A DNA stretch of 45,531 bases from a virus. Location of the stretch: the IMG/VR virus record IMGVR_UViG_3300027973_001824, positions 1 to 45,531 of that record; one strand, written 5' to 3'. The translations under genes were made by a program, and so were the position numbers. The notes under the pieces are model-generated. The model worked only from the letters and a program-made list of their open reading frames with translations. It ran no database searches and had not been told where the DNA came from. This document shows, piece after piece, positions 43,554 to 45,531 of this stretch. The stretch's first letter is position 1. Every line of letters begins with the position of its first letter.

Positions 43554-43718
43554 ATCGCAGCGCATCGCAACGCCAAAAACCAAACGTGGGTTTCCCCCCG
43601 GGCCCCCCTTCGGGCGCTCTACCATCAATATATGAGACGAGCAATCAATACAGTAGGCGCAAAAAAAGGGGGGCCACTAATTTGGCCGACACCCAGTCAG
43701 CGTAACAAAAAAAGAGAC

Positions 43719-43766
43719 AAAAAAGAAGCGTAATAGCCCGTTACAGAGCCGTCACGCCTCTTTTTT
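43719..43766 (-). terminator. Terminator of the minus-strand operon
   Basis: AAAAAAGAAGCG (43719-43730) and CGCCTCTTTTTT (43755-43766) are complementary except for one pair. Read on the minus strand, the hairpin lies about 20 nt after the last gene and ends in a T-run followed by another T-rich stretch (43707-43718). It could also stop plus-strand transcripts, since a T-run closes the right arm. Confidence 0.7.
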
Positions 43767-43784
43767 GCCTAGAACAAAGCTAAC

Positions 43785-44201
43785 CTACCAGATGAGTGCC
43801 CCCGGTGGTACGATCAAGCGTGCGTACCCGTAGAGATTGGCCTTCCCTGACAAGAAGTCGGCTCCATCCTCACCGGTTGTCCACGCGGCATGCACCCATT
43901 TGTTGGTGCGCTTCTCCCAGAACGTTACTCCGTCCTTGTCGAGACGACCAATAACGTATCGCGCGTACAGTACCTGCTCGAGGCTGGCCACCATAGCGCC
44001 GTCCTTGTAGTGCTGCACAACGGTCTCCTCGTTCTGCCGTACCAGCGCGATCACCTCGTCACCGTCGAGCTCCTTGAGATACTCGCGATACAGAACGAGC
44101 ACCGTACGCAGGTCGTGCATGCTCGCGTGCTTGACACGACGATCGTAGCTGACCCACTTGTCACTGCCGGTGTAGTCGAAGTCACTGTCGAAATTACCCA
44201 T
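43785..44201 (-). CDS. Last gene of the minus-strand operon, unrecognised
   Basis: A 138-residue protein. ATG at 44201 is chosen because GAGGTG precedes it by a few bases; an upstream ATG (44213) lies next to that ribosome binding site. It begins MGNFDSDFDYTGSDKWVSYD and is acidic and aromatic, with a helical middle (DLRTVLVLYREYLKELDGDE) and a C-terminal part rich in Trp (VTFWEKRTNKWVHAAWTTGED). No family is recognised. The 53-nt junction upstream carries the shared hairpin cassette. Confidence 0.75.
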   Translation of the reverse strand: MGNFDSDFDYTGSDKWVSYDRRVKHASMHDLRTVLVLYREYLKELDGDEVIALVRQNEETVVQHYKDGAMVASLEQVLYARYVIGRLDKDGVTFWEKRTNKWVHAAWTTGEDGADFLSGKANLYGYARLIVPPGALIW

Positions 44202-44222
44202 GATACACCTCATAACACTAAC

Positions 44223-44244
44223 GCAGGAAGTACGTTACCCCTGC
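44223..44244 (-). promoter_or_regulatory. Junction hairpin A of the minus-strand operon
   Basis: On the minus strand, stem GCAGG/CCTGC is extended by two G-U pairs and closes the loop TAACGTAC. It lies 10 nt after the upstream stop and 21 nt before the start at 44201. No T-tract follows. Confidence 0.85.
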
Positions 44245-44254
44245 ACTCGACCTA

Positions 44255-44557
44255 TTACTTGGACTTGTAGTTGGTCAACTCGATGTACCGTGGATCGAGT
44301 GTGCCACTGCGCTCTATTACGCGTGCATACTGCGTGCAGACCTCCCGACCCGTCACATACGTAACGTTGACAGCATAGTGCTCCGGATAGATAAACGCAC
44401 GTGGTTTGTACGACGGGTCACGGGTGATCTCCTGAATGTGGATGTCGTCCGTGTCGTGCTTGTGACGGAGGTAGTTGAGGACAGCCTCACGCAAACTGTG
44501 CCGACTGCTCGTATCGCCGAACCCGAAGTGCAAATCGTAGATTGTTGAGAAGGTCAT
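44255..44557 (-). CDS. Small protein of the minus-strand operon, unrecognised
   Basis: A 100-residue protein. The ATG at 44557 is chosen over in-frame upstream ATGs because GAGGTGTACC lies directly before it, as at the other junctions. It begins MTFSTIYDLHFGFGDTSSRH, then has a helix (LREAVLNYLRHKHD) and a beta-like second half (AFIYPEHYAVNVTYVTG). No motif recognised. Upstream in-frame codons cross the conserved hairpin and should not be translated. Confidence 0.75.
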   Translation of the reverse strand: MTFSTIYDLHFGFGDTSSRHSLREAVLNYLRHKHDTDDIHIQEITRDPSYKPRAFIYPEHYAVNVTYVTGREVCTQYARVIERSGTLDPRYIELTNYKSK

Positions 44558-44578
44558 GGTACACCTCATTATGCTAAT

Positions 44579-44600
44579 ACCGGAAGTATGTTGCCCCGGT
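44579..44600 (-). promoter_or_regulatory. Junction hairpin B of the minus-strand operon
   Basis: Stem ACCGG/CCGGT plus two G-U pairs closes the loop CAACATAC. It lies 10 nt after the upstream stop and 21 nt before the start at 44557. Compared with the other copies, both arms changed together at the A-U to C-G pair. Confidence 0.85.
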
Positions 44601-44610
44601 GCTCTACCTA

Positions 44611-44871
44611 CTAGCGATACGGTAACACGTGCTCCGTATGCCACGCGTCAATCAGTTCGATTTTACCCCACTGATCCTCGTTGAACTCAGCGCGGTTGGT
44701 AAGCAACGACATCAACGTGCCGTCAAAACCATCGTTCCAATCGTCGAGAAAAAAATCGACGATCAGGTGCTGCACCTCAGGATGCATGGGGTGGCCGAGC
44801 GGAGTCATGAGAAACAACGCCTTGACGTGTCCTTTGAGTTGGATTTTGGTTGCGTGTGTTGGTCGTGTCAT
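44611..44871 (-). CDS. Small protein of the minus-strand operon, unrecognised
   Basis: An 86-residue protein with GAGGTATACC directly before ATG (44871). It begins MTRPTHATKIQLKGHVKALF and continues with an acidic helical part (VQHLIVDFFLDDWNDGFDG, then FNEDQWGKIELIDAWHTE). It is rich in Asp, His and Trp and carries no recognised motif. Small acidic early proteins of phages often bind host enzymes; here that is only a possibility. Confidence 0.75.
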   Translation of the reverse strand: MTRPTHATKIQLKGHVKALFLMTPLGHPMHPEVQHLIVDFFLDDWNDGFDGTLMSLLTNRAEFNEDQWGKIELIDAWHTEHVLPYR

Positions 44872-44891
44872 GGTATACCTCGTTGCTCAAT

Positions 44892-44913
44892 ACAGGAAGT
44901 ACGTTACCCCTGT
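44892..44913 (-). promoter_or_regulatory. Junction hairpin C of the minus-strand operon
   Basis: Stem ACAGG/CCTGT plus two G-U pairs closes the loop TAACGTAC. It lies 10 nt after the upstream stop and 20 nt before the start at 44871. Confidence 0.85.
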
Positions 44914-44923
44914 GCTCTGTGAA

Positions 44924-45388
44924 CTAATACCCGAGGTCACGGTCGCGTTTTTCTAACTTCACCATGCTCTCGTAAACATCTTGAATGTATCGGTACTCCT
45001 GCCCGTCGTCACCGCAAAGGCCCGCGTCGTTCTCGTGCATTTCCGCCCGTAGCTGCATCCAGCGCTCGGGCGTCAGAATAAGGGGATCTTCGAGCTCGGT
45101 CGTAGCCACGTCACAATCGTCCTTGTTTAGGGAGTGAAGATAGACGTTATACTCCAACTCGAGTTGACGGATTGCCTCCCACCGCTCACTGGACCACTCG
45201 CCGGTAGGACACCCCACTACCTCTGCGCTGTACTCAAGGAACACGCCGTGCGCGTTTACGCCCTTGAGCAAAGCGACACGTCGTACTTCCTTATCTAAGT
45301 CCGCCATGGTACACTGTACCACAAACGTAACGGTAACCGGAGACACGCCAAAGCCGTAGACCACGCGGAAAAACTGTAACTGATCCAT
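44924..45388 (-). CDS. Protein of the minus-strand operon, unrecognised
   Basis: A 154-residue protein with GAGGTGACAT before ATG (45388). It begins MDQLQFFRVVYGFGVSPVTV, a beta-like start, followed by helical and acidic stretches (SSERWEAIRQLELEYNVYLH, LTPERWMQLRAEMHENDAG). The RWEAIRQLE and RWMQLRAEM segments are similar to each other and may be a weak internal repeat. No enzymatic motif is seen. Confidence 0.78.
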   Translation of the reverse strand: MDQLQFFRVVYGFGVSPVTVTFVVQCTMADLDKEVRRVALLKGVNAHGVFLEYSAEVVGCPTGEWSSERWEAIRQLELEYNVYLHSLNKDDCDVATTELEDPLILTPERWMQLRAEMHENDAGLCGDDGQEYRYIQDVYESMVKLEKRDRDLGY

Positions 45389-45409
45389 ATGTCACCTCTG
45401 TATACTATT

Positions 45410-45431
45410 GCAGAAAGTACGTTACCTCTGC
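45410..45431 (-). promoter_or_regulatory. Junction hairpin D of the minus-strand operon
   Basis: Stem GCAGA/TCTGC plus two G-U pairs closes the loop TAACGTAC. It lies 10 nt after the upstream stop and 21 nt before the start at 45388. Relative to copy A, a G-C pair is replaced by A-U on both arms. Confidence 0.85.
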
Positions 45432-45441
45432 GCTCTGCCGA

Positions 45442-45531
45442 CTAATGGTTCTTGAACACGACGTTCATGGGTATCAAGTACTCACCGACCTTGCGACGGT
45501 ACAGCATGTACTTGGGCTCGAGCGGATGTGG
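45442..45531 (-). CDS. 3' end of a further minus-strand gene (cut by window edge)
   Basis: The frame is open from the right edge to TAG at 45442-45444 and shows the last 29 residues, ending in EYLIPMNVVFKNH. The Lys/Arg-rich part MLYRRKVG precedes it. The stop is exactly 10 nt before hairpin D, the same distance as at the other junctions, which supports it as a real gene end. Confidence 0.7.
   Translation of the reverse strand, partial: PHPLEPKYMLYRRKVGEYLIPMNVVFKNH

Larger units (their letters stand above)
43054..43784. other. Non-coding convergent region, putative replication origin
   Basis: This 731-bp gap lies between the end of the plus-strand genes and the end of the minus-strand operon. 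From left to right it holds a hairpin, three DnaA boxes, three ATTGGCCTC repeats, an AT-rich tract with a TATAAT box, an array of GGCCAA and GTGCAA words, a GC-rich stretch with a 30-bp spaced direct repeat, and a terminator for the minus-strand operon. The open frames here lack ribosome binding sites and known motifs. The parts and order resemble an initiator-dependent origin. Confidence 0.7.

Noticed and set aside
43390-43635. Open frame of 81 codons through the origin-like region
   Set aside because: No SD site precedes its ATG, its second half is very Arg-rich translation of a GC-rich tract, and the region is dense in repeats. The heptad-like VQ spacing comes from the 21-bp repeat. I keep some doubt.
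44202-45441. Reading the four junction repeats as a CRISPR array or as intrinsic terminators
   Set aside because: They are separated by whole genes of different length, which excludes a CRISPR array, and none is followed by a T-tract.

Overview
The window is a piece of a tailed bacteriophage genome (Caudoviricetes). It holds virion tail genes, a full phage replisome, nucleotide-metabolism genes and one tRNA, with almost no intergenic space, many start/stop overlaps of the ATGA, GTGA or TTGA kind, and Shine-Dalgarno sites and sigma70-like promoters typical of a bacterial host. Terminase, portal, capsid, lysis and integrase genes are not seen, and the host cannot be named from the sequence.

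Layout. (1) Positions 2-26235, plus strand: late tail module. A giant reading frame, already open at the window edge and at least 5155 residues long, combines an HExxH zincin-like motif, Pro-rich repeats, a DEDDh exonuclease, Gly-rich linkers, a tape-measure region, a staphylococcal-nuclease domain, a Gly/Ala hydrophobic segment and C-terminal coiled coils. It is followed by a small tail protein, a probable tail hub protein, two large tail proteins, a 1200-residue tail fibre with Gly-rich tip, and a tail assembly chaperone. (2) 26244-28090: a strong promoter, a structural-type protein and a GT-B glycosyltransferase. (3) 28122-36287: replication and recombination (gp32-like SSB, terminator, TOPRIM primase, DnaB-like helicase, Hjc-like resolvase, family A DNA polymerase, RecA-like recombinase, Cas4/RecB-like nuclease). 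(4) 36253-39659: small DNA-binding and zinc proteins, a metallophosphoesterase with an unusual N-terminus, ThyX and a DUF1599-like protein. (5) 39739-43053: methyltransferase, GT-A glycosyltransferase, tRNA-Arg(UCU) and five unrecognised small genes. (6) 43054-43784: a convergent intergenic region that looks like a replication origin, with three perfect DnaA boxes at 11-bp steps, three ATTGGCCTC repeats, an AT-rich tract and an array of GGCCAA/GTGCAA words. (7) 43785-45531, minus strand: an operon of five small unrecognised genes.

The most striking element is in region 7. All four gene junctions of the minus-strand operon carry the same cassette: stop codon, 10 nt, a 22-nt hairpin, 20-21 nt containing the ribosome binding site, start codon. 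The stems differ by compensatory changes while the loop and the spacings stay fixed, although the genes themselves look unrelated. This suggests a translational or RNA-processing control element shared by the operon.

How the genes could work together: the phage carries its own primase, helicase, polymerase, SSB and recombinase but has host-type DnaA boxes, so host DnaA may take part at the origin. ThyX and the DUF1599-like protein fit thymidylate supply. The tRNA reads AGA, a codon used regularly in the tail genes but not seen among the arginine codons I read in the polymerase gene.
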